Positions 36,987-46,152 of a DNA stretch of 64,000 nucleotides are shown one piece after another. Location: assembly GCA_031553495.1 (NCBI GenBank), contig JAVBLN010000057.1:7194-71193 (forward strand), read 5' to 3'. Position 1 is the stretch's first letter. Each line of letters opens with the position of its first letter. Position numbers and translations under genes: made by a program. The stretch is from Pinibacter sp031553495. Lineage in GTDB: Bacteria; Bacteroidota; Bacteroidia; Chitinophagales; Chitinophagaceae. The notes beneath the pieces were generated by a model. It was given only the letters and a program-made list of their open reading frames with translations, had not been told where the DNA came from and searched no databases.

Positions 36987-39900
36987 TTGAAAAATATTTA
37001 TACCATACTATTTGTATTCCTTTTCTTCAGCATTTCTTCTTTATATGCGCAACCATTTTATTTTAAGAATTACCAGGTGAACAATGGCCTTTCAAGTAAT
37101 ACTATCACAAGTATTGCGCAGGATAGAAACGGCTTTATGTGGTTTGGCACACGCAACGGACTTAACAGGTTTGATGGCTCTACATTCAGGGTGTTTCGCA
37201 ATAGCAACAATGATCCGAAAAGCATTGGCAATAATTCAATTCTAAGTTTGCATGGTGATGAGGAAAACAAACTATGGATCGGCACATACAAAGGCATCTA
37301 TCAATATGACCCGGTTAATGAAACCTTCAACACATTTAACAAACTACCGGCAGGTGAAATAAGAGCTATCAAAGGAAATAAAAATAATATCTGGTTTACA
37401 TCAGACTACCGCTTATACAAGTACAATATCATCAACAAACAATTAACATCGCTCGATTCTAACAACCATGAAACCGTTGCCATTACACTTTCAGCAAACG
37501 GCCACCTGTGGACAGCGGATGCAAATGGCAGGGTAAAAAAATACAATGAGTCTTCGGGTAAATTTATTTCTTACGATATTGCGGCGCTTCACCAGGGTCT
37601 TACACGCATCCAGGAAATATACATCGCATCAGATACCATGATGCTGATTGGCACCATCAACCAATTGTTGTTATTTAATGTCAAAACCAATACGCTTACC
37701 AATATTCTTGCGCATTACAACAATAATAAACCTATACAAACGCATTCAATTATTGAACAACAAAAAAACGTTTACTGGATTGGCGCGGAAACCGGCTTAT
37801 ACATTCTTAATCTAAATAAACAGTCATGGCATCATTTGCAAAAAGAATATAACGACCCATATGCCATAACAGATAATGTTGTGTATTCATTTTGTAAAGA
37901 TGCCGAAGGAAGCGTGTGGATCGGCACTTTTTTCGGCGGCATAAATTATTATTCAGAACAAAACAATCGTTTTAAAAAATATTTTCAGCAATCAGCTCAA
38001 AACAAAATTAGCGGCAACCTTGTACATGAAATATGCCGCGACGACTTTAACAACTTGTGGGTAGGAACCGAGGACGCGGGACTGAATAAAATAAACCGCG
38101 CCACGGGAAAAGTAACTTCTTATTTACCAAATGGCCCGGGTAGTATTTCTTATACTAACATCCATGGCTTACTGGCTGATAAAGATGAACTGTGGATCGG
38201 CACTTATGAAAACGGTTTGGATGTAATGAATATTCACACAGGCAAAGTTACCAGGCATTATACTTCAGGTAATGATTCAACTGATCTGAAAAGTAATTTT
38301 ATAGTAACCATTTACAAAACAAAAAGTGGCGATATATTAATTGGAACATGGTATGGCCTGTTTAAATACAATCGCGCAAAAAATAATTTTTCTCCTGTTC
38401 CGCAGTTTAACACTCAAATACAAGCCGTACATGAAAGCGATGACGGCACATTGTGGGTATGTAGTTATGGCAAAGGCGTTTATTACTACAATCCAAGAAC
38501 GCAAAAATCGGGCAACCTGCAATCCAATACGTCGAACACTAACACTCTGCCCAATAATTATGTGAACAACCTTTTTGAAGACAGTAAAAAAAATTTATGG
38601 TTCTGCACGGAAAGCGGACTCTGCAAGTATGATCCGCGCCTTGAAAAAATAACTCGATACACTGTGGAAAACGGGCTACCCGATAACCAGGTATTCCGGG
38701 TATTGGAAGACAAAAATGGAAACATGTGGATCTCTACAGCAAAAGGCCTGGTATTATTCAATGAAAAAGAGAACTACACAAAAATTTTTACTACTGCAAA
38801 CGGACTCCCAACAGATCAATTTAATTATAACTCTGCGTTTGCAGATGAAGATGGCAACTTGTACTTTGGAACCGCAAAAGGTATGATCAGCTTTAATCCC
38901 GAAGATTTTATAAAAAGTACTTTTGTTCCGCCGGTATATTTCACCGCATTGCACATCAATAACAAAGAAGTGCCCATTGAACAAAAAGGTTCACCATTAC
39001 AACAATCAATTTCATTTACCCAACATATTTCCCTACACTACGATCAGTCAACCATTAATCTTGATGTGGCGGCGTTGAGTTACATAACACCTGAGATGAA
39101 TGAATATGCCTACAAAATGGATGGACTTGATAAGGATTGGGTGCAATTAAGAAACAATCACACCATTTACTTCAATAAATTACCACCCGGCAATTACACA
39201 CTTAGGCTAAAAGGAGCGGCCGGTGGCGAAGTATGGAATACAAATGAAACGGTAATAACCATTACAATTCTTCATCCTTGGTGGGCAAACGCCTGGGCTT
39301 ATACTGTTTATACTATTCTCTGCATTGCAATTATATTGCTCATTTTAAAGTATTACTTACTGGCGCTAAATGAAAAAAACAAAAGAAAAATTGAAACGCT
39401 GGAAATAGAAAAAGAACGCGAAATTTATAACGCGAAAATTGAATTTTTCACCAACATAGCACACGAAATAAGAACTCCTTTAACACTGATAAAATTACCA
39501 TTAGATAAATTAATCGGAAAAAATAATAATAACCCTGAAGACATAGCAAACTTACAAATGATGAAAAAAAACACCAACAGGCTCATTGATCTTACAGATC
39601 AGCTACTGGATTTTCGCAAAGCGGAAGCAAACAAAATCAGCCTGAATTTTATCCGCACCGATATTAATGAGATACTGAAAGATTTTTTCATTGGCTTTAA
39701 ACCGGTGGCAGAGCAAAAAGGCATCTCCATGAAGCTGGAACTTCCACGTCTTTTTTTACAAGCGTATGTTGACAGCGAAGCGTTTAAAAAAATAATAAGC
39801 AATCTTTTAAACAACGCTATAAAGTATGCGGAAAAAACAGTTATCACCAGGTTGTTGCCTTTTACAAGCAACGATACAATTTTTACCATAGAAATAAAAA

Positions 39901-40970
39901 ACGACGGATACCTGATACCTTACGAACTAAAAGAAAAAATATTTGAACCGTTCTTTCGGATCAAAAACACATCAAAGCAAACAGGAACCGGAATTGGTCT
40001 CCCTCTTTCACGCTCACTTGCCGAGCTGCATAAAGGAGTGCTTGATCTGAAACAGCCCGAAGGCAATATGAATGTGTTCCAGCTTTCGCTTCCCATTCAC
40101 CAGGATAAAGAAATAAACCTGTATGAATACGAAACCTTTGAAACAGAAAATAATAAGGATGAGAAAAAAGAAGAAGTTATACGCGATAACAGCAAGCCTC
40201 ATTTATTGATTGTTGAAGACAATAAAGAAATAGCAACTTTCCTGCAACATGAATTGAAAGCAAACTACAACATTTCCAAAGCCCTAAACGGACAAGAGGC
40301 GCTTGACATAATTGACAAAGAAAATTTTCAACTGATCATAAGCGATATTATGATGCCGGTGATGGATGGTATAGAATTTTGTAAAAAGCTAAAAACAGAT
40401 TTGCGCTACAGCCATATTCCCATCATTTTATTAACCGCGAAAAATACAACGCAAGCAAAAATAGAAGGCCTCGAAACCGGCGCCGATGCCTACATTGAAA
40501 AGCCTTTTACATTTGAACATCTGCTGGCGCAAATAAATAATCTGATCAACAACAGGAAACTTATCAAGGAATTTTTTGCACGATCGCCATTAACACACAT
40601 GAAAGGCATGGCCAGCTCCAAAGCCGATAAAGAGTTTTTGGAACATCTGAACGCGGTTATACACGATAACATTACCGATATGGATTTGAATGTAGATAAG
40701 CTTTCAAAACTTATGAACATTAGCAGACCCACGCTTTATCGTAAAATAAACGCCATATCGGATTTAACTCCCAATGAACTAATCAATCTTACACGTTTGA
40801 AACGCGCCGCTGAACTGCTGGCCGACGGACGTTATAAAATAAATGAAGTATCGCTGATGGTGGGCTATACTTTGGCGTCAAACTTTGCAAGAGATTTCAA
40901 TAAGCAATTTGGAGTTACGCCTTCGGCATATATCAATTCGCTCGAAAGCGAAAGTCGTGAACAGGCGTAA
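36987..40970 (+). CDS. Hybrid two-component system regulator (HTCS)
   Basis: A 1327-residue one-protein sensor-regulator. Order: signal/TM (1-25), two beta-propellers of Reg_prop repeats (about 30-690, e.g. NGLSSNTITSIAQDRNGFMW), Y_Y_Y domain (about 690-755), transmembrane helix (about 770-790), HisKA with IAHEIRTPL (His about 826), HATPase with NLLNNAIKYAEK and GTGIGLPLSRSL, receiver with IISDIMMPVMDG (Asp about 1120), and AraC-type HTH at the C-terminus. HTCS proteins sense PUL oligosaccharides in the periplasm and switch on the neighbouring susC; the divergent alpha-glucan PUL is the obvious target. There is no ATG near the N-terminus; TTG at 36987 gives a proper signal sequence (MKNIYTILFVFLFF), and an earlier TTG (36957) overlaps the -7 box. 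Confidence 0.92.
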   Translation: MKNIYTILFVFLFFSISSLYAQPFYFKNYQVNNGLSSNTITSIAQDRNGFMWFGTRNGLNRFDGSTFRVFRNSNNDPKSIGNNSILSLHGDEENKLWIGTYKGIYQYDPVNETFNTFNKLPAGEIRAIKGNKNNIWFTSDYRLYKYNIINKQLTSLDSNNHETVAITLSANGHLWTADANGRVKKYNESSGKFISYDIAALHQGLTRIQEIYIASDTMMLIGTINQLLLFNVKTNTLTNILAHYNNNKPIQTHSIIEQQKNVYWIGAETGLYILNLNKQSWHHLQKEYNDPYAITDNVVYSFCKDAEGSVWIGTFFGGINYYSEQNNRFKKYFQQSAQNKISGNLVHEICRDDFNNLWVGTEDAGLNKINRATGKVTSYLPNGPGSISYTNIHGLLADKDELWIGTYENGLDVMNIHTGKVTRHYTSGNDSTDLKSNFIVTIYKTKSGDILIGTWYGLFKYNRAKNNFSPVPQFNTQIQAVHESDDGTLWVCSYGKGVYYYNPRTQKSGNLQSNTSNTNTLPNNYVNNLFEDSKKNLWFCTESGLCKYDPRLEKITRYTVENGLPDNQVFRVLEDKNGNMWISTAKGLVLFNEKENYTKIFTTANGLPTDQFNYNSAFADEDGNLYFGTAKGMISFNPEDFIKSTFVPPVYFTALHINNKEVPIEQKGSPLQQSISFTQHISLHYDQSTINLDVAALSYITPEMNEYAYKMDGLDKDWVQLRNNHTIYFNKLPPGNYTLRLKGAAGGEVWNTNETVITITILHPWWANAWAYTVYTILCIAIILLILKYYLLALNEKNKRKIETLEIEKEREIYNAKIEFFTNIAHEIRTPLTLIKLPLDKLIGKNNNNPEDIANLQMMKKNTNRLIDLTDQLLDFRKAEANKISLNFIRTDINEILKDFFIGFKPVAEQKGISMKLELPRLFLQAYVDSEAFKKIISNLLNNAIKYAEKTVITRLLPFTSNDTIFTIEIKNDGYLIPYELKEKIFEPFFRIKNTSKQTGTGIGLPLSRSLAELHKGVLDLKQPEGNMNVFQLSLPIHQDKEINLYEYETFETENNKDEKKEEVIRDNSKPHLLIVEDNKEIATFLQHELKANYNISKALNGQEALDIIDKENFQLIISDIMMPVMDGIEFCKKLKTDLRYSHIPIILLTAKNTTQAKIEGLETGADAYIEKPFTFEHLLAQINNLINNRKLIKEFFARSPLTHMKGMASSKADKEFLEHLNAVIHDNITDMDLNVDKLSKLMNISRPTLYRKINAISDLTPNELINLTRLKRAAELLADGRYKINEVSLMVGYTLASNFARDFNKQFGVTPSAYINSLESESREQA

Positions 40971-41001
40971 ATACACAAAAAAGCTTCGGGTTATTATTTC
41001 A

Positions 41002-41286
41002 TTTTTTTTATGGAACCAACAGTATAGCCCTGATCAGCTTTTGTTGTGTCACTCACTTGTACGGTAGTAATGCTAGTGAGCAATAAAGAGGTCAAATGAA
41101 AATTGAAAGTGATTATTTAATGGAGAATTGAGAATGTTTTATGGTTTGAGAATGCTATAGATGTTAAATAAAGCTAAAACAAAGACACTCACAACTCATA
41201 ACTCACAATTCTCAATAGCATTACTACCGCACAAGTGAGTGACACAACGATGATGCCATGAAAAACTACCGCCGGTCCCCAAAAAA
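41002..41286. repeat. Facing inverted pair of interspersed repeat arms
   Basis: Left arm 41002-41080 and right arm 41208-41286, both with GTGTCAC/GTGACAC cores, enclose a centre with GAAAATTGAAAG, GGAGAATTGAGAATG and AACTCATAACTCA segments. This centre is clearly homologous to that of 50456-50801. It lies after the HTCS stop and before the copper-related genes. Confidence 0.85.
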
Positions 41287-41337
41287 CACTAATAAACAAC
41301 ACCTTGGCTTTGACTTGTTCTTAAAGAATTTTGTCAT

Positions 41338-41345
41338 TACCTTTG
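41338..41345 (+). promoter_or_regulatory. Bacteroidota promoter for the Cys-rich protein gene
   Basis: TACCTTTG fits the TAnnTTTG -7 consensus, and a TTG lies 20 bp upstream (41315-41317) as a possible -33 element. The ATG is 10 bp after the -7 box, so the leader is very short. It likely serves both this gene and the TonB receptor behind it. Confidence 0.5.
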
Positions 41346-41355
41346 CATTACAAAA

Positions 41356-41763
41356 ATGAAAAAAATCGCAACTATATTATTGCTACTTATATATACTTCC
41401 ACCAGTTTTGGTTTAGGTATTAAGCAGTTTTATTGTTGCGGAAAATTGAAAACTACCAGTATTAGTTTTGTTCAAACTTCGAAAGATGATTGCAACAAAA
41501 GCGAAAGCGAAAATTGCAACGATGGCAACGAATTAAAAAAATGTTGCAAAACGGAGTTTCATTCTTTCAAAGTAAAAGATGCGCACAAAAGCGCTGAAGA
41601 AATATTTCTTTCATTTAAGTATGTAACAGAACAACCGGATTATCAATTGCCGGTTTTACCTGTTATTACAGAACAGACACTATTAAATAACTATTATACA
41701 AATGCGCCACCTAAATTACATGGTGTCGCAGCTTATATTTTCCACTGTATCTATCTTATTTAG
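41356..41763 (+). CDS. HYC_CC_PP-type small Cys-rich exported protein
   Basis: A 135-residue protein with an N-terminal signal sequence (MKKIATILLLLIYTSTSFG). It carries QFYCCGKL, a CNKSESENC pair, KKCCKTEFHSF, and, near the end, an NAPPKLHG segment, which together match the family annotated HYC_CC_PP in Bacteroidota. Members often sit beside TonB receptors with an HMA domain, exactly as here (109 bp downstream). Paired cysteines suggest binding of copper or another soft metal in the periplasm; this is inferred from composition and context, with no known biochemistry that I can cite. Promoter recognised at 41338. Confidence 0.75.
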   Translation: MKKIATILLLLIYTSTSFGLGIKQFYCCGKLKTTSISFVQTSKDDCNKSESENCNDGNELKKCCKTEFHSFKVKDAHKSAEEIFLSFKYVTEQPDYQLPVLPVITEQTLLNNYYTNAPPKLHGVAAYIFHCIYLI

Positions 41764-41872
41764 AAAAACATCCTCTCCCATTTTAGGGTAAACGCTTCAT
41801 GTTAACCGGCTATTAATATCAGTCGGCAATTAGTATCCATTTACTTATTAAGCTCAATTCAAAATATTTACA

Positions 41873-44476
41873 GTGAGAAAAACAAAAATATTATTATCGC
41901 TGGTATCGGTATTTATATTTCTTCAATCTTATGCTTCAGGCAATTATTTTAACTCACCAAAGCAAACAATACCATTAACCGATACGACCGCATCCATAAA
42001 GGTACACGGCGCCTGCTCGCATTGCAAACAGCGCATAGAAAACGCAGTGAAAACAAATGGCGTAAAAACCGCAGTATGGAATGCAAAAACCCAGTTACTA
42101 TCCATATCATTTGATCCGTCAATAATTTCGCTGGAAACAATACAGAATAAAATTGTAGCAACAGGACATGACCTTGACAATAAAAAAGCCAACGATGATG
42201 TGTACAATGCGCTGCCTGAATGCTGCCACTATCGCGAAAACGAAGAACCTGATGAAACTTTAATGCACCACGATGCGGATAGTGTTGAGCTGGTGAAAGG
42301 CATTGTACTGGAAGAAACAAAAAAAGGACATTTTAATCCGTTGGCGAATGCAAGTGTAATATGGCATGGCACTAACAATGGTGTGCTAACAGATAGCGCA
42401 GGCAGCTTCTCCATAAAACGTGTAAACGATAATGACAAACTAGTAGTAAGTTACACCGGCTACGATGCTGATACCATACAGGTTACGGACAACAATGAAT
42501 TAAAAATCATTCTCGCCACACAGGCATCAGGAATAAAAAAGCTGAAGGAAGTAACAGTTACGGCAAGACAGCGCTCTACATATTTTTCAGCTTTAAATCC
42601 AATTCGCACGCAAACTATATCCAGCAAAGAACTGTTAAAAGCTGCCTGTTGTAATCTCAGTGAAAGTTTTGAAACCAACCCATCTGTAGATGTGGCATAT
42701 AATGATGGTGTAACAGGTTCAAAACAAATTCAGTTATTGGGCCTAAGTGGAAATTATACTCAGCTAACTGTTGAAAATTTACCCGGACCACGCGGACTGG
42801 CTACACCATTAGGACTTAATTCAATTGCAGGCCCGTGGATTGAAAGCATAGAACTTACCAAAGGAACAGGCTCGGTAGCTAACGGTTTTGAAAGCATTGC
42901 AGGACAAATAAACGTAGAACTGAAAAAACCTGTTAAAGAAAAAGGATTATATGCAAACGTGTATGTAAACGAACAGGGAAAAACGGATATCAATCTGAAT
43001 ATCGAAAAAAAGATCGCTAAAAACTGGTCAATGGGTTTACTGCTGCATGATAATTTTTTAACGAACAAAAACCTGGATTTTAATAACGATGGTTTTCGCG
43101 ATTTACCCACAGGCAACACGCTGAGCCTGGTAAACCGTTATCAGTTTAACAATGACCAGGGAATATATGCGCAATTTGGCATTAAAGTACTAAACGATAA
43201 CAGAACAGGAGGCGAAACAGCTTTCGACCCGGATAAAGATAAAAAAACAACAAACCATTATGGCCTCGGAATTAAAACAGAACGGTATGAAGCATTTGGT
43301 AAAATTGGTTATGTGTTTCCTCAAAAAAAATATAAAAGCATCGGATTGCAACTGGCCGGTATAAGCCATAAACAGAACTCTTACTTTGGACTAACAACTT
43401 ATGATGCAAAGCAACAAAGCTTTTACAGCAATCTGATATATCAGTCAGTTATTAATAGCACGATACACAAATTCAGAGCAGGCGCTAGTTTCCAGTATGA
43501 CACCTATGATGAAACATTTAATGCCACCGCGTACAACCGTAACGAAATAGTACCGGGTGCATTTGTTGAGTATACTTTCACACCAAATGAAAAATTCAGC
43601 ACCATTGCGGGTTTTAGAGTAGATCATAACAACCTCTACGGATTTTTTGCAACACCGCGACTGAACGTAAGATATGAGCCGGTGCCTGGAACAATCATTC
43701 GTGCAAGCGTGGGCAGAGGTCAGCGTACAGCAAATATTTTTGCGGAAAACATGAGTGTTTTTGTTAGCGCAAGACAATTAAACATCATTGCCGCCGAAGC
43801 CGGAAAAGCCTATGGTTTGAACCCTGAAGTTGCCTGGAATAAAGGCATTGGCGTAGATCAAAAATTCAATCTGTTCAAGCGTGAAGCTTCGCTGGGTATT
43901 GATTTTTTCAGAAATGATTTTACCAACCAGGTAGTTGTTGATCTTGAAAATGCACGCGAAGTAAAATTCTACAACCTGCAAGGCAAATCATTCTCCAATA
44001 GCCTACAGGCCGAACTGAACATGTCGCCTTTACAAGGATTTGATGTACGCCTTGCATACAGGTACTTCGATGTGAAAACTACGTATAGTGATAAGTTGTT
44101 GCAACGTCCGTTTGTATCGAGCCACAGGGGGTTTGCGAATCTTGCCTACTCAATAAAAGGATGGAAATTTGATTATACCATAAGTTATAACGGACAAAAA
44201 AGATTGCCCGACACTAAAGCAAATCCTGTGCAATATCAAATGCCGGCACAATCACCTGCTTATGTGTTAATGAATGCGCAAATTTCAAAAACCATAGGAA
44301 AAAAATTCCCGATGGATTTTTATATTGGAGCGGAAAATATTACCAATTATTTCCAAGATAATATTGTGATTGCAGCGAATGCGCCATTCAGCCAATACTT
44401 TGACGCCTCAATGATTTGGGGCCCGGTAAGTGGCAGAATGATTTACATAGGATGGAGGATGAATATTTTACCGTAA
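41873..44476 (+). CDS. TonB-dependent receptor with N-terminal HMA (heavy-metal) domain
   Basis: An 867-residue outer-membrane receptor. It starts with GTG at 41873 (MRKTKILLSLVSVFIFLQ signal). Residues about 40-105 form an HMA domain with GACSHCKQRIENAV, the CxxC copper-binding loop of Atx1/CopZ-like folds. A second part (about 140-220) is a carboxypeptidase-regulatory-like domain (GIVLEETKKGHFNPLANASV), then the plug (ELLKAACCNLSESFETNPSV, where CC is unusual) and a barrel ending WRMNILP. The combination suggests copper uptake or copper sensing at the outer membrane. It forms a unit with the Cys-rich gene upstream. The HMA fused to an exported receptor would face the periplasm. Confidence 0.88.
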   Translation: MRKTKILLSLVSVFIFLQSYASGNYFNSPKQTIPLTDTTASIKVHGACSHCKQRIENAVKTNGVKTAVWNAKTQLLSISFDPSIISLETIQNKIVATGHDLDNKKANDDVYNALPECCHYRENEEPDETLMHHDADSVELVKGIVLEETKKGHFNPLANASVIWHGTNNGVLTDSAGSFSIKRVNDNDKLVVSYTGYDADTIQVTDNNELKIILATQASGIKKLKEVTVTARQRSTYFSALNPIRTQTISSKELLKAACCNLSESFETNPSVDVAYNDGVTGSKQIQLLGLSGNYTQLTVENLPGPRGLATPLGLNSIAGPWIESIELTKGTGSVANGFESIAGQINVELKKPVKEKGLYANVYVNEQGKTDINLNIEKKIAKNWSMGLLLHDNFLTNKNLDFNNDGFRDLPTGNTLSLVNRYQFNNDQGIYAQFGIKVLNDNRTGGETAFDPDKDKKTTNHYGLGIKTERYEAFGKIGYVFPQKKYKSIGLQLAGISHKQNSYFGLTTYDAKQQSFYSNLIYQSVINSTIHKFRAGASFQYDTYDETFNATAYNRNEIVPGAFVEYTFTPNEKFSTIAGFRVDHNNLYGFFATPRLNVRYEPVPGTIIRASVGRGQRTANIFAENMSVFVSARQLNIIAAEAGKAYGLNPEVAWNKGIGVDQKFNLFKREASLGIDFFRNDFTNQVVVDLENAREVKFYNLQGKSFSNSLQAELNMSPLQGFDVRLAYRYFDVKTTYSDKLLQRPFVSSHRGFANLAYSIKGWKFDYTISYNGQKRLPDTKANPVQYQMPAQSPAYVLMNAQISKTIGKKFPMDFYIGAENITNYFQDNIVIAANAPFSQYFDASMIWGPVSGRMIYIGWRMNILP

Positions 44477-44664
44477 AAAAATAAGTGATGAAATTCATTA
44501 AGCGGTTGTAGCATTTTGCTTAATCACAAGTAACCAAAGATTTTCACAAAGGTCACGAAGATCGATTCAGAAGTAATCACCGGAGTGTCCTTTGTGTAAG
44601 ATCTTGGTGATGCACCTGTCTTCTGCCCTCTGATTTCTGATCTCTGATTTCTAATTTCCCATAG

Positions 44665-44792
44665 CTGGCGCAGGTCTCCTGACCTGTGCCCACGCGTTAC
44701 TTGACTAATAACTAAAAAAAGTCCATTGACAACATCGTTACTTTCAGATAAAATAAGTAACAACTAGGCACAGGCCGGGAGGCCTGCGCCAG
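44665..44792. repeat. REP/BIME-like nested inverted repeat
   Basis: Arms 44665-44690 and 44767-44792 are 26-bp inverted repeats with three differences, all of which keep G-U pairing. Each arm is itself palindromic (CAGGTC TCCT GACCTG and CAGGCC GGGA GGCCTG), and GTTACTT / AAGTAAC (44696-44702, 44755-44761) form an inner stem. This is the layout of two REP units facing each other. Around it, 44590-44660 and 44800-44830 carry degenerate CTGATTTCTGATCTCTGA tracts. No gene is seen from 44477 to 44840. Confidence 0.75.
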
Positions 44793-44840
44793 ATGTACTT
44801 CTGACATCTGATTTCTGATCTCTCCACTGCCCACTGTCAA

Positions 44841-45497
44841 CTACTTACCCCTTGCCGCCTCAAAAAAAGCTTCCAGCTTTTGTTTGTCGAGTTTTCCATT
44901 TGTACGCACACCACTACAAATATCAACGCCAAAAGGCTGCACCGCATCAATCGCGTTGCGCACATTATCTTTATTTAATCCGCCTGCAAGAAACACAGGC
45001 ACCTTAATGCTGTCGCGTATTTTACGACTAAGTTTCCAATCGTGTACTCTGCCTGTTCCACCAAGTTCTTTAATCTCTAAATGAGGATTACCGCTATCAA
45101 GCAGCAACGCATCCACATACTCCGATAATTCAATAGCTTCCTCAACAGATTTTTCGTTCGTTACATGTATCACCTGTACTAGTTTAACATGCGGCAAATG
45201 AAGTCTTATCAGGTCATACTGTTTCTCTTTCAGTTCATCCACTATTTGAATAGTAGTAGTATGCACTCTTTTATAATGCCCAACAATTCCCTGGGCATCA
45301 GTTTCGCTGGTCAACAAAAAAGTAGATACCGCCGGAGGAACCGAATGTGCTATTTGCCGAATTTGTTCATCGCTTATAATGCCCGGTCCGCTTGGCATGC
45401 GCGCCACAAGTCCTAATGCATCAGCACCCATCCCAATAGCCATTCTCGCTTCCTGGATGCTACTGATACAACATATTTTAATTCTCACATTATACAT
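44841..45497 (-). CDS. trpF: Phosphoribosylanthranilate isomerase-like protein (TrpF), isolated
   Basis: A 218-residue (beta/alpha)8 enzyme; TrpF converts N-(5-phosphoribosyl)anthranilate to CdRP in tryptophan synthesis. The usual KxCGI near the N-terminus reads IKICCIS, keeping the catalytic Cys9 but with Cys for Gly after it. The catalytic Asp is in ALLLDSG, followed by GGTGRVHDW, and the phosphate-binding end is FLAGGLNKDNV plus GVDICSGVRTNGKLD (SGVR where SGVE is common). No trpA/B/C/D gene is near and repeats flank it on both sides, so it is either the dispersed trpF of this organism or a paralogue with another sugar-phosphate substrate. Fold certain; role moderately sure. Confidence 0.8.
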   Translation of the reverse strand: MYNVRIKICCISSIQEARMAIGMGADALGLVARMPSGPGIISDEQIRQIAHSVPPAVSTFLLTSETDAQGIVGHYKRVHTTTIQIVDELKEKQYDLIRLHLPHVKLVQVIHVTNEKSVEEAIELSEYVDALLLDSGNPHLEIKELGGTGRVHDWKLSRKIRDSIKVPVFLAGGLNKDNVRNAIDAVQPFGVDICSGVRTNGKLDKQKLEAFFEAARGK

Positions 45498-45566
45498 ATC
45501 TCAAAAACTTTCTTTCAATAGAAAATAGATGACTGTAATATAGAATTAAAAAACTGTTTGAATAAA

Positions 45567-46074
45567 ATATTTTTGGATACCGGCTGTGGTTTTTCATGGC
45601 ATCATCGTTGCGTCGCAATCACTTCATCAGTAGTAATTCTTTTCATCGGCTACCACATTTCAGGCTCGTCGTGGTTCAGATGTCCTACACCTTTGAGGTG
45701 TAGGACATCTTTGTAGCAAGACTTCTTGTCACGTCCAGAAAAAATTAGACATTTCTTTTAGTTGTTTATCACGCACCTGACGCTAGTATGTCGAACAGCA
45801 CCGTTGTTTAACCACAAGGGGCACAATAGAGGCACAAGGCACACAAGGGTTTGCTGAATTGTTACCTGCCCTTGTGTGCCTTGTGCTTTCCTGGTGAACC
45901 TTGTGATTAAAATAAATTGAGAATGGAGAATGCTTTATACACTGATTGCAAGCAAAAACAAAAGCACTCATTACTCACAACTCATAACTCATAACTTGTT
46001 GAATAGCATTCCTACCGTACAAGTGAGTGACACAACGATGCTTAATAGTAGCACTACCGCCGGTTACAAAAAAG
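45567..46074. repeat. Long interspersed inverted-repeat element with internal hairpins
   Basis: Left arm 45567-45715 (core GCGTCGC) ends inward in a perfect hairpin, AGATGTCCTACACCT, 3-nt loop, and its complement (45678-45710). Right arm 45910-46074 (core GTGACAC, AACTCATA tandem units) is nearly identical, inverted, to 36272-36430. The centre carries an 18-bp perfect inverted repeat (45832-45849 and 45869-45886, CACAAGG-rich) inside a longer imperfect palindrome, about 45808-45912. It fills the gap between trpF and dnaE; further TGAGTTATGAGT units follow at 46075-46110. No gene is supported. Confidence 0.85.
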
Positions 46075-46152
46075 TTATGAGTTGTGAGTTATGAGTTGTG
46101 AGTTATGAGTTGTGAAAAAAATGTGAAGCCGAAAAACTTTCGCAGCCAATTA

